Assembly (NCBI GenBank): GCA_020248265.1
Contig: JADCHX010000001.1
Coordinates: forward strand, 1-64,000
DNA length: 64,000 nt
Origin: Rhodocyclaceae bacterium
Lineage (GTDB): Bacteria; Pseudomonadota; Gammaproteobacteria; Burkholderiales; CAIKXV01
Reading direction: 5' to 3'
Shown: piece by piece, positions 26,084-34,029 of the stretch
How positions within the stretch are numbered: the first letter of the stretch is position 1
Layout of the letters: every line of letters starts with the position of its first letter
Translations under genes and position numbers: made by a program
Notes under the pieces: generated by a model
Told to the model about the DNA's origin: nothing
What the model saw: the letters and a program-made list of their open reading frames with translations, nothing else
The model's database searches: none

Positions 26084-27241
26084 CTAGGCGACGGAGCGCT
26101 CCCGCTTGGGCTTCGCGGTGGCGGTCCGGTACTGGTTGGCCAGCGCCGGGCGGCGCGGGCCGTCGGAGGAGCGCACGATGAGCTCCGGTACCCACACTTC
26201 CTGCAGTTGCCGGGCGGGCGTGCCGGCGAGGGAAGCCATCAGCATCTGCACCATCCGGTGCCCCGCCTCGCGCGTCTGCGCGGTGAAGCTGGTCAGCGGT
26301 GGGTCGATCAGGGCACCGATCGGATGGTTGTCGCCACCGATCACACCGATGTCGAGTCCGGGCCGCAAGCCCCGCTGGGCGATCATGCGCATCACGCCCA
26401 ACGCCATCAGGTCATGGCCGCATACGATGGCCGTGGGCGGATTGGGCGCGCCGAGCAGGAGCCCGGCGGCGCGTGCGCCGCCTTCTTCGGTCAGCGCTTC
26501 CTCGACCTGCAGGACTGGATCGAAGGCGAGGCCGGCCTGCGAGAGCGCCTGCGCATAGCCCGTGCGCTGGTGGTGGGTGAACATCAGGTCGCTCGGTCCG
26601 GTGATCTGGGCGATGCGTCGATGGCCCAGCGCGATGAACCGGGCGCAGCCAGCGTTTCCGACTACGGTGTGGTCGATGTCGATGCACGGATAGGCCTTCG
26701 GCGACTCGCTGCGACCGAAGGCGACGAACGGGACCTTGCGCTCGAGCAGGTAGGCGATGCGCGGATCGTTGCGGCGGGTGCGGGCGAACAGCACGGCGTC
26801 CACCCGGTGCTGTTCCACCAGCCGCACGAAGCACTCCATCTCGCGCTCGGGGCTGCGGGCCGAGGCGATGATGGTCTGGTAGGGCGTTCCCTCGAGGGCC
26901 TCGTCGATGCCGGTGAGCATGTCGAGGAAGAAGGGGTGGGCGAAATGCGCCTGCGGCGCGGAAAGTACGAAGCCGATGGTGTCGGCGGTCTGCCGGCGCA
27001 ACCGTCGACCGGCCGGGTCGGGGGTGAACTGTCGCGCCGCGGCCGCTGCCAGCACCCGGGCACGCGTCTGGGCGTTCACGTCGGCGCGGCCGTTGATCGC
27101 CTTGGATACGGTGCTGGGCGACAGTCCCAGTTGCCGGGCGAAATCTGCGAGCGACAACGGTTTGCGGACCGCGGTGCCGGCTCGGGAACGGGCCGCGGCG
27201 GTCGCTGGGGACGGCGGGGGCGATGAGGAGCCGGATCGCAT
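26084..27241 (-). CDS. LacI-family transcription regulator
   Basis: 385 aa, longer than the usual 330-350 because of about 28 extra N-terminal residues rich in Ser, Pro and Ala and a basic C-terminal tail. The helix-turn-helix is at residues 31-50, with recognition helix STVSKAINGR. A periplasmic-binding-protein-like effector domain follows (DTIGFVLSAP, VDAVLFAR, ICGHDLMALGVM-type segments). No Shine-Dalgarno precedes the ATG, so the start could be wrong. Two matching palindromes flank the intergenic region, one 15 bp upstream of this gene. It is the only regulator in the window. Confidence 0.93.
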   Translation of the reverse strand: MRSGSSSPPPSPATAAARSRAGTAVRKPLSLADFARQLGLSPSTVSKAINGRADVNAQTRARVLAAAAARQFTPDPAGRRLRRQTADTIGFVLSAPQAHFAHPFFLDMLTGIDEALEGTPYQTIIASARSPEREMECFVRLVEQHRVDAVLFARTRRNDPRIAYLLERKVPFVAFGRSESPKAYPCIDIDHTVVGNAGCARFIALGHRRIAQITGPSDLMFTHHQRTGYAQALSQAGLAFDPVLQVEEALTEEGGARAAGLLLGAPNPPTAIVCGHDLMALGVMRMIAQRGLRPGLDIGVIGGDNHPIGALIDPPLTSFTAQTREAGHRMVQMLMASLAGTPARQLQEVWVPELIVRSSDGPRRPALANQYRTATAKPKRERSVA

Positions 27242-27256
27242 CCGGACAGTCTACGT

Positions 27257-27270
27257 CGAAAACGTTTTCG
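27257..27270. promoter_or_regulatory. LacI-type operator O1 (perfect palindrome)
   Basis: CGAAAACGTTTTCG is a perfect 14-bp palindrome with the central CG step typical of LacI/GalR/PurR operators. It lies 15 bp upstream of the regulator's start codon, fitting autoregulation. Confidence 0.75.
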
Positions 27271-27333
27271 TGCCTATCCGGGTCTGGCATCTGCGGCGTC
27301 CGCCGCGGGTGCTCCTCGAAGCCATGCCCGGGC

Positions 27334-27363
27334 TTGACCCGCTGCGATGAAGTCTCCTATGCT
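27334..27363 (+). promoter_or_regulatory. Candidate sigma-70 promoter of the acyl-CoA operon
   Basis: TTGACC (27334-27339) and TATGCT (27358-27363) with an 18-bp spacer. Operator O2 begins 3 bp after the -10 box and would cover the start of transcription, the arrangement expected for repression. Confidence 0.55.
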
Positions 27364-27365
27364 TC

Positions 27366-27379
27366 CGAAATCGTTTTCG
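27366..27379. promoter_or_regulatory. LacI-type operator O2
   Basis: CGAAATCGTTTTCG differs from O1 at one base (six of seven base pairs symmetric). It sits directly downstream of the candidate -10 box and 44 bp ahead of the amidohydrolase start. O1 and O2 centres are 109 bp apart, so looping is possible. Confidence 0.7.
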
Positions 27380-27422
27380 AATCCGGGCCGAGCCCATTGC
27401 CGGCCCGCTGCGAGGAGCTGCC

Positions 27423-28436
27423 GTGATCGTCGACATGCATGCCCATGCGCTCAGTGAGCGCTTCATCGTTGATCTCGCGCACACGCCGGTGGCGGGCCTG
27501 CGCAGCCAGAGGGAAGGCGAGTACTACGCGATCCGCCGCGCCGGTGACGATCGCAAGAGCACGCTGGATCCGCATCTGTTCGACATGGAAACGCGGCTGG
27601 CAAGCCTCAAGCGGCGCGGGGTCGAGCGCCAGCTGTTCGGGCCGCCGCCCTTCCTCGTGTCCTGGCCGGGCGGTGCGGCCAGCGTCGAGCTGGTACGCGC
27701 GCTGCATGCGGCGCAGCGTTCGATCGCGGCCGAGTCCGAAGGGCTGATGGAGCCGATCGCGGTGCTCGCGCTGGGCGAGCCGGAGCGCTGTGCCGAGGAA
27801 CTGCAGCGCGGCTACGACGAGTACGGCTTCCGCGCGTTGATCATGCCTTCCTCGGCCGGGGGACGCCCGCTCGATGATCCGATCTTCGAGCCGCTGTTCG
27901 CGCTGATCGAGCGACTGGGCCTGGTGATCTTCATGCACCCGACCACCGCGGTGGCCTCCGACCGTTTCGGGATGTACGGCATCCATGTGCTGGTCGGGTT
28001 CCCGTTCGAGACGACGCTCGCGGTGACGAGGCTTATCTACAGCGGCGTACTCGAGCGGCATCCGGATCTCAAGCTGGTGCTGGCGCACGGTGGTGGCGAC
28101 CTTGTGTTCCTGCGTGGCCGACTCGATTCGGCCTACGAAGCGACCGGATGGGAGGCCGATCCGTACTTCCGCCAGCACATCACGCAGGCGCCAAGCAAGT
28201 ACCTCGACCGTCTGTACTACGACACCTGCGCACTGTCCGAGGACAGCAACCGTTTCGTGATCCAGACCATGGGTACGCAGCGGGTGGTGTTCGGCAGCGA
28301 CTATCCCTTCGACATCGGCGATCCGGAAGGGCGGCGTTCGGTGCCTGTGGTCGACGCGCTGCCGGCGGCCGACCGCGAGCAGGTGTACAGGCTCAACGCG
28401 CTGCGCCTGCTGGGCGATCGGCCCCCGGCTGCCTGA
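27423..28436 (+). CDS. Amidohydrolase_2 (ACMSD/resorcylate decarboxylase-like) protein
   Basis: 337 aa, GTG start behind GAGGAG. Metal-binding landmarks of the ACMSD superfamily are present: DMHAHA at the N-terminus, FMHPTT mid-protein, LAHGGGD and FGSDYPFD. Family members are metal-dependent non-oxidative decarboxylases or hydrolases of (hydroxy)aromatic or 2-pyrone acids. It is the first gene of the LacI-operator-controlled operon, followed after one base by acyl-CoA dehydrogenase. A decarboxylation or hydrolysis that yields an acid for CoA activation would fit. Confidence 0.87.
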   Translation: MIVDMHAHALSERFIVDLAHTPVAGLRSQREGEYYAIRRAGDDRKSTLDPHLFDMETRLASLKRRGVERQLFGPPPFLVSWPGGAASVELVRALHAAQRSIAAESEGLMEPIAVLALGEPERCAEELQRGYDEYGFRALIMPSSAGGRPLDDPIFEPLFALIERLGLVIFMHPTTAVASDRFGMYGIHVLVGFPFETTLAVTRLIYSGVLERHPDLKLVLAHGGGDLVFLRGRLDSAYEATGWEADPYFRQHITQAPSKYLDRLYYDTCALSEDSNRFVIQTMGTQRVVFGSDYPFDIGDPEGRRSVPVVDALPAADREQVYRLNALRLLGDRPPAA

Positions 28437-28437
28437 A

Positions 28438-29595
28438 ATGGCCGCCGAGGAGACGCTGTCGGCGGAGGACGTCGCGCTGATCCGGCAGACCGCGCATCGC
28501 TTCGTGCGCGAACGTCTGGTGCCGCTTGAGGCCGGGATCGATGCGGCCGACGAGGTGCCAGCGGGGCTGCTGGCGGCGCTGCGCGCCGAGGCAAATGCGC
28601 TCGGTCTGTACGGGTTCAACCTGCCGGCCGCGCTGGGCGGGCCCGGCCTGCCGGTCGAAGCGCGCCTGGCCGTGCTGGAAGAACTGACCTATACGTCTGT
28701 GCCGTTGTCGGAAGTGCTGGGCTACCTGCCACTGTCGTTGCGCTTCTGCAGTCCGACGCAGTGCCAGACGTTGCTGCCGGCCCTTCGCTGTGGTGAGCAG
28801 ACGATGACCTATGCGCTGACCGAGCCCGGTACCGGTTCGGATCTGTCGGCGCTGCGTACCCGGGGCCAGAAGGTCGAGGGCGGCTGGCAGTTGAACGGCG
28901 CAAAGCAGTTCATCTCGCATGCCGAGACGGCCGATTTCATCCTGGTGCTGGCACTCACCGATGCGACGGCCTCCTTGAAGGGTCGGCTGACGACGTTCCT
29001 CTTGCGCAAGGGCAATCCCGGCCTGGTCGGCATGACTCGCTACAGGAAGATGGGCTGGCGTGGCTATCACCTGAACGGCTTTTCGCTGGAGAACTGCTTC
29101 GTGCCGGACGAGGACCTGCTGGGTGCTCCCGGCCAGGGATTCGCGGTGATGATGGAATCGATCAACCATGACCGGATCTTTTCGGCCAGCCGGTCGCTCG
29201 GGCTCGCGCGCCGGGCGCATGAGCTGTCCTGCGCGTATGCGAAGGAGCGGCGCGCATTCGGTGCGCCGCTGGCCGACCATCAGGCGATCCAGATGATGAT
29301 CGCCGACAACGACGTGGAGATCGCCGCCGCCCGGCTGCTGATCGGCGAGGGTGCGCGCAGCATCGATCGCGGAGCGCCCGATGCGCGCATCGCCGCCGCG
29401 CGCGCCAAGCTGTACGCGAGCGAGATGGGCTGCCGGGTCGCCGACCGGGCGCTGCAGATCTTCGGAGGCATGGGCTACATGGCCGAGTTGCCGCTGGAGC
29501 GCTTCTATCGCGACGCGCGCGCGTTTCGTATCGGCGAGGGGACCTCCGAGATGCAACGCATCCAGATCGCACGCAGTGCCCTTGCCTCTGCCTGA
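28438..29595 (+). CDS. Acyl-CoA dehydrogenase
   Basis: 385 aa, FAD flavoenzyme of the ACAD family. Landmarks: ALTEPGTGSDLSAL (FAD/substrate loop), GAKQFISHAETAD, ERRAFGAPLADHQAIQ, and the C-terminal IFGGMGY and RIGEGTSEMQ, the latter holding the catalytic Glu at the usual position. It introduces an alpha,beta double bond into an acyl-CoA and passes electrons to ETF. The start lies one base after the previous stop. Confidence 0.92.
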   Translation: MAAEETLSAEDVALIRQTAHRFVRERLVPLEAGIDAADEVPAGLLAALRAEANALGLYGFNLPAALGGPGLPVEARLAVLEELTYTSVPLSEVLGYLPLSLRFCSPTQCQTLLPALRCGEQTMTYALTEPGTGSDLSALRTRGQKVEGGWQLNGAKQFISHAETADFILVLALTDATASLKGRLTTFLLRKGNPGLVGMTRYRKMGWRGYHLNGFSLENCFVPDEDLLGAPGQGFAVMMESINHDRIFSASRSLGLARRAHELSCAYAKERRAFGAPLADHQAIQMMIADNDVEIAAARLLIGEGARSIDRGAPDARIAAARAKLYASEMGCRVADRALQIFGGMGYMAELPLERFYRDARAFRIGEGTSEMQRIQIARSALASA

Positions 29596-29599
29596 TGCC

Positions 29600-31180
29600 A
29601 TGACGCTCCCGGATACGGTGTCCTTCGATGCTGCGCGCCCGGCGTTCAACGACCGGTTCGAGTCGCTGCTGGCAACCGATCCGGCGAGCGCCGCACTGGT
29701 GCTGGGCGACAGCCAGTCGACGCGTGCCGAGTTGGTGGCCGCAGCGCGGGCGTTTGCCGCGCTGTTGCATGCACGCGGCATCGGCCGCGGCGACGTGATC
29801 AACGTCTGGTTGCCGGATGGTGCCGCCTGGCTGCAGTGCCTGTTCGGGGCAGCGCAGCTGGGCGTGCTGGTCGTGCCGATCAGTACGCGCTACCGCCGGG
29901 AGGAGGCGCGCCATGTGATCGTCACCTCGCGCTCGCGCCTGCTGCTGGTACCCGATGCCTTCCTTTCCTTCGACTATGCCGGCGAGGCGCGCGAGATCTG
30001 CCGCACGTCCGAGGCACCCCCGGCGGTGCTGGTCGTGGATACCGAACGGGGCTTCATCCCGGTCGATCCCTCGTTGCCCGAGGCACCGTACACCGGTCAG
30101 CCCGAAGATCCGCTGTGCACGTTCAGTACCTCGGGCACCACCGGGCTTCCAAAGCTCGCGATGCACGACCAGCGCGGCATCGCGATCCATGCGCTGACCA
30201 TCGCGGCCCGGGCCGACATACGGTCGGGGGACCGGATGCTCTGTGCATTGTCGCTGTACGGGGTGCTCGGCTTCAACCAGGCGATGGCCGCGCTGGCCGG
30301 CGCGGCGACCTGCGTGTTCCTGCCGGTGTTCAAGCCACAGGATGCGATTGACGCGATGGTGCGCCACCGGGTCACGCATTACTTTGGCTCCGACGGCCTG
30401 TTCGCCCCGGTGCTCGCGGGCGCGCCCGGTCGATACGATCACTGGCGTTTCGGGGGCTTCGCCGAGTTTGCCGGCATGGGGCGGGCGGTGATCGACCAGG
30501 CCGAGAGCGACCATGGCACGCGGCTGGTTGCCGTCTATGGCTCGTCCGAATGCTTTGCGCTGATGGCGATGCGCAGCCCCGAGTCGCCGGCTGCCGAACG
30601 GGTGCTGCCAGGGGGTGCGCCGGTGTCGCCGGGTATCGCCTTCCGGGTGGTGGACCCGGTCACGCGCGCACCGCTGCCCGATGGCCAGCAGGGCGAGTTG
30701 CAGGTACGCGGGTACAACGTGATGACCGGCTATGTGAACAACGCGCAGGCTACGGCCTCGGTGCTCGATGCAGAGGGCTGGTACACCACCGGTGACCTGG
30801 CCTACAGCGAGCAGGAGGGTCGCGCCTTCGTCTACCTGGCACGCTTGAAGGACAGCCTGCGACTGCATGGCTACCTGGTCGATCCGGGCGAGATCGAAGC
30901 GTTCCTGTGCACCCATCCGCAGGTCGCCGCCGCGCAGGTGGTCGGTGCCAACCGCGCGGGGGAGGGTGATGTCGCGGTGGCGTTCGTGATCGCGCACCCC
31001 GGAGCCGCGATCGACCCGGCGGCGCTCACGGCCTGGTGCCGACAGGGCATCGCCGGCTTCAAGGTTCCGGGTCGGATCGTGGTGGTAGACGCGTTCCCGC
31101 AGACGGTCGGACCCAACGGCACCAAGATCCAGAAGAACCGGCTGCGCGAGCAGGCACAGGCGCTGCTCGCGGCGTCCTGA
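29600..31180 (+). CDS. AMP-forming acyl-CoA synthetase/ligase
   Basis: 526 aa. Adenylation motifs in order: STSGTTGLPK (P-loop), YGSSE, RGYNVMTGYVN, YTTGDLA, RLKDSLRLHGYLVDPGEIE (hinge), and NGTKIQKNRL containing the C-terminal catalytic Lys. It activates a carboxylic acid to its CoA thioester with ATP. It starts 4 bp after the acyl-CoA dehydrogenase and makes the substrate for the rest of the operon. Chain or ring specificity cannot be read. Confidence 0.92.
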   Translation: MTLPDTVSFDAARPAFNDRFESLLATDPASAALVLGDSQSTRAELVAAARAFAALLHARGIGRGDVINVWLPDGAAWLQCLFGAAQLGVLVVPISTRYRREEARHVIVTSRSRLLLVPDAFLSFDYAGEAREICRTSEAPPAVLVVDTERGFIPVDPSLPEAPYTGQPEDPLCTFSTSGTTGLPKLAMHDQRGIAIHALTIAARADIRSGDRMLCALSLYGVLGFNQAMAALAGAATCVFLPVFKPQDAIDAMVRHRVTHYFGSDGLFAPVLAGAPGRYDHWRFGGFAEFAGMGRAVIDQAESDHGTRLVAVYGSSECFALMAMRSPESPAAERVLPGGAPVSPGIAFRVVDPVTRAPLPDGQQGELQVRGYNVMTGYVNNAQATASVLDAEGWYTTGDLAYSEQEGRAFVYLARLKDSLRLHGYLVDPGEIEAFLCTHPQVAAAQVVGANRAGEGDVAVAFVIAHPGAAIDPAALTAWCRQGIAGFKVPGRIVVVDAFPQTVGPNGTKIQKNRLREQAQALLAAS

Positions 31181-31248
31181 GCGTCATCCTTCCGTTCGTG
31201 TCGACCGATTTTCCTTAGACTTCATCGCAGGCTGCATCGAGGAGTGTC

Positions 31249-32031
31249 ATGAAACGAGGCGAAGTGCGTTCCGATATCGCGTGGGCCGATCCCACCCGGG
31301 TGGTCATCCATGGCCTGGACCTTTGCAACGAGATCGTAGGCAAGGTCGATTTCGGGGACATGGCCTTCCTGCAGATCTTCGCGCGGCTGCCCGCCGATGA
31401 AGCAGAGCGCCGGATCTTCAATGCGATGATGGTGATCCTTGTCGAGCATGGCATCACGCCGTCTTCGCTCGCCACCCGGATGACCTACTGCGGTGCACCG
31501 GAAGCGGTCCAGGCCGCGGTCGCCGCGGGCCTGCTCGGGCTGGGCTCGGTGTTCGTGGGCTCGCTCGACAATGCGGCGCAGATGCTGCAGGAGGCGATCC
31601 CCGACAAGCGTGCGCCTGGCGACATCCCGGCGATGGCCAAGGCGCTCGTAGCCAGCTACCGGCAGAAGAAGCAGATCATCCCGGGCATCGGGCATCCGTT
31701 CCACAAGCCGGTGGACCCGCGTACCGGGGCGCTGTTCAAGGTCGCACGCGACACCGGCTATTTCGGCCCCTATGCCGAACTGATGACGGCCATCGGTGCC
31801 GAGGCCGAGCGCGTCACCGGCCGCGAGTTGCCGGTCAACGTCACTGGCGCGATGGCGGCCGTGGCCTCGCAGATGGATATCCCGTGGAAGGTGTGCCGTG
31901 GACTGGCGGTGGCCGCGCGTGCGATCGGCCTGGTCGGCCACATCCTCGAGGAGATGCGCAATCCGATGGCCGATGAGCTGTACCTGCGCATCGAGCACGA
32001 GGCCACTGCGCACATGATCCCGAAGCCGTGA
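31249..32031 (+). CDS. Citryl-CoA lyase/citrate synthase-fold protein
   Basis: 260 aa, much shorter than citrate synthase (about 430), the size of stand-alone citryl-CoA lyase domains. VEHGITPSS carries the first citrate-synthase His and GIGHPFHKPVDPR the second. In NVTGAMAA a Thr seems to stand where citrate synthase has the catalytic Asp of its NVD motif (my alignment by eye). Such proteins cleave citryl-CoA-like beta-hydroxyacyl-CoA esters. A GAGGAG site precedes it after a 68-bp gap. The stop overlaps the thioesterase GTG. Confidence 0.82.
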   Translation: MKRGEVRSDIAWADPTRVVIHGLDLCNEIVGKVDFGDMAFLQIFARLPADEAERRIFNAMMVILVEHGITPSSLATRMTYCGAPEAVQAAVAAGLLGLGSVFVGSLDNAAQMLQEAIPDKRAPGDIPAMAKALVASYRQKKQIIPGIGHPFHKPVDPRTGALFKVARDTGYFGPYAELMTAIGAEAERVTGRELPVNVTGAMAAVASQMDIPWKVCRGLAVAARAIGLVGHILEEMRNPMADELYLRIEHEATAHMIPKP

Positions 32032-32489
32032 CTACCAGTGCCGGTGCTCCGAGAGCCCGAGCGGCGCTGCCGCCGCGCGAGCGCTTTGCCTGTTGGACGC
32101 GCGAGAAGCTGCGCAACCGCGACACCGACCAGTTCGGGCACGTCAACAACGCGGCCATCGCGACCTTCATGGAAGCCGGCCGCATGGAGCTGTTCGCAGG
32201 CGTGGAGATGGGCGGGGCGAACATCCTCGTCGTGCGGATGCTGAGCGAGTTCCACCGTGAGCTCTTCTACCCTGGCGAGGTCGATGTCGGGACCGCGGTG
32301 AGCGGCATGGGCAACTCCTCGTTCAGCGTCGAGCAGGGCCTGTTCGATGCCAAGGGATGCGTCGCCACGGGCGAGGCGACCTGCGTGTTCTTCGATTCGG
32401 CGGCCGGGCGGCCGGTGCGCATACCCGATGCGGTGCGCGAGCAGCTCGCACGCCATCGGCCACGTGCCGATACGGCCCCGGGGACATGA
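32028..32489 (+). CDS. 4HBT-type hot-dog fold acyl-CoA thioesterase
   Basis: 153 aa, GTG start overlapping the preceding stop. RDTDQFGHVNNA followed by FMEAGRMELF is the hot-dog 4-hydroxybenzoyl-CoA thioesterase-type signature. It hydrolyses acyl-CoA to free acid and CoA, either ending this pathway or recovering CoA from dead-end esters. Confidence 0.85.
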   Translation: MTTSAGAPRARAALPPRERFACWTREKLRNRDTDQFGHVNNAAIATFMEAGRMELFAGVEMGGANILVVRMLSEFHRELFYPGEVDVGTAVSGMGNSSFSVEQGLFDAKGCVATGEATCVFFDSAAGRPVRIPDAVREQLARHRPRADTAPGT

Positions 32490-32493
32490 CTCG

Positions 32494-33273
32494 ATGAGCG
32501 TTCCGGAACCCTCGCCGCCCGCAGTCGAGTATGTGCTCGACGGTCCGCTGGCCGTACTGCGCCTGAATGCGCCGCGTCGGCGCAACGCGTTGTCGCGGGC
32601 GATCGTGTCCGGCATGCTGGCGGCACTCGATCGTGCGCGCGCGGACAAGGCACGCGCGATCCTGATCACCGGGGCCGGACGGGTGTTTTCGGCCGGCGCG
32701 AACATCGAGGATCTGCAGGGCGGCTGGCTCGAGGGGACCGATGAGGAAACCGATCCGACGTTCCTCTTCCGCGCGCTCATCGAGGAAACCCGTCTGGTGA
32801 TCGCCGCGGTGCAGGGTCCGGCGGTCGGCGGCGGCTTCGAACTGACGTTGTGCTGCGACCTGGTGGTAGCCGCGGACACGGCGTTCTTCCAGCTGCCCGA
32901 ACTGGGGCTGGGCGTGATCCCGAACACCGCGGTGGCCCGGCTGGCGCAGATCGTCGGCCTGCGTCGCGCGATGCATATCATCCTGACCCGTCGCCGTGTC
33001 TCGGCGCCCGAGGCGCTCTCGCTCGGGCTGGCAAGCGAGATCGTCACGGGCGATCGCCTGCTTGCCGCCGCGCGCACGCTCGCGCTGACGGTCGTCGGCA
33101 CTGCACCGCCGGGTGCACTGTCGGTAGCCAAGCGCGCAGTCCAGCACCATGCGCAGATCGACTGGGCACATGTGCTTGCTTCGCTGCAGGCGGTGCCGCA
33201 TGACGAATGGCAGGAAGGGCTGGACGCGTTCCTGCAGCATCGCGCGCCCGATTACGACCGCTTCTGGACCTAG
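32494..33273 (+). CDS. Enoyl-CoA hydratase/isomerase (crotonase) family
   Basis: 259 aa. The oxyanion hole is formed by FSAGANIED and GPAVGGGFE. Both hydratase glutamates are in place (GGFELTLCCD and QLPELGLG), so true hydration of the enoyl-CoA made by the acyl-CoA dehydrogenase is plausible. Last gene of the operon; it converges on the SDR gene with a 9-bp gap. Confidence 0.9.
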   Translation: MSVPEPSPPAVEYVLDGPLAVLRLNAPRRRNALSRAIVSGMLAALDRARADKARAILITGAGRVFSAGANIEDLQGGWLEGTDEETDPTFLFRALIEETRLVIAAVQGPAVGGGFELTLCCDLVVAADTAFFQLPELGLGVIPNTAVARLAQIVGLRRAMHIILTRRRVSAPEALSLGLASEIVTGDRLLAAARTLALTVVGTAPPGALSVAKRAVQHHAQIDWAHVLASLQAVPHDEWQEGLDAFLQHRAPDYDRFWT

Positions 33274-33282
33274 CGGCGGCGT

Positions 33283-34029
33283 TCAGTTGTTCATGTACAG
33301 GCCACCGTTCACGTGGAGCGTCTGGCCGGTGATGTAGCGGCCCCTGGGTGCGCACAGCATGCGCACCAGATGGGCCACCTCGTCCACCTCTGCGAACCGT
33401 TGCAGCGGGATGCGCTTCGGGTCCGATTTCGACGGGACACTGCGTACCGTGTTGACCGGCCCCGGCGCGATGCAGTTCACGGTGATGCCGTGCTTCGCGC
33501 CCTCGAAAGCCAGCGCGCGGGTCATCCCGGCGAGACCCGCCTTCGCGGCCGAGACCGGTACGCGTCCGTCGTAGGGCATGTGGCCGGCGGAGCCGCCGAT
33601 GTTCACGATGGTCCCACCGCCCTGCCCGATCATCAGCGGATAGACGGCCTTCATGCACAGGAACGGCGCCTCGAGCGCGACGGTCACCGTCTTTCGCCAG
33701 TCCTCCAGGGTCAGGTCTTCGAACGGCTTCACGCCGTGCGTGTTGGCGTTGTTGACCAGGATGTCGATCCGGCCCCAGCGCTCGACCACGGCGGCGACCA
33801 TCCGCTCGACCTGGGCCGGGTCGGTGACATCGCCGATGGCCAGCATCGCCGTTCCGCCCGCCGCTGCGATCTGCCGCACGGTCTCGCTCGCGTCCGGACT
33901 CGCCTGCCGGGCATTGATGGCCACCCGGGCGCCCTGCGCCGCCAGTGCCTGTGCGATCGCGCGGCCGATGTTGCGTGAACTGCCGGTGACCAGGGCAACC
34001 GCCCCGTCCAGTTCACAGGTGGGATCCAT
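33283..34029 (-). CDS. SDR-family oxidoreductase lacking the catalytic Tyr
   Basis: 248 aa, classical-size short-chain dehydrogenase. TGSSRNIG (cofactor), NNAN and a C-terminal ITGQTLHVNGG are present. In the active-site segment VPVSAAKAG the Lys is kept, but Val occupies the position of the YxxxK tyrosine. The base sequence reads gtc there without ambiguity. The candidate Ser is in IGGSAG. It may be a non-standard enzyme or a structural relative. Its ATG directly follows the MmgE/PrpD stop. Confidence 0.88.
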   Translation of the reverse strand: MDPTCELDGAVALVTGSSRNIGRAIAQALAAQGARVAINARQASPDASETVRQIAAAGGTAMLAIGDVTDPAQVERMVAAVVERWGRIDILVNNANTHGVKPFEDLTLEDWRKTVTVALEAPFLCMKAVYPLMIGQGGGTIVNIGGSAGHMPYDGRVPVSAAKAGLAGMTRALAFEGAKHGITVNCIAPGPVNTVRSVPSKSDPKRIPLQRFAEVDEVAHLVRMLCAPRGRYITGQTLHVNGGLYMNN

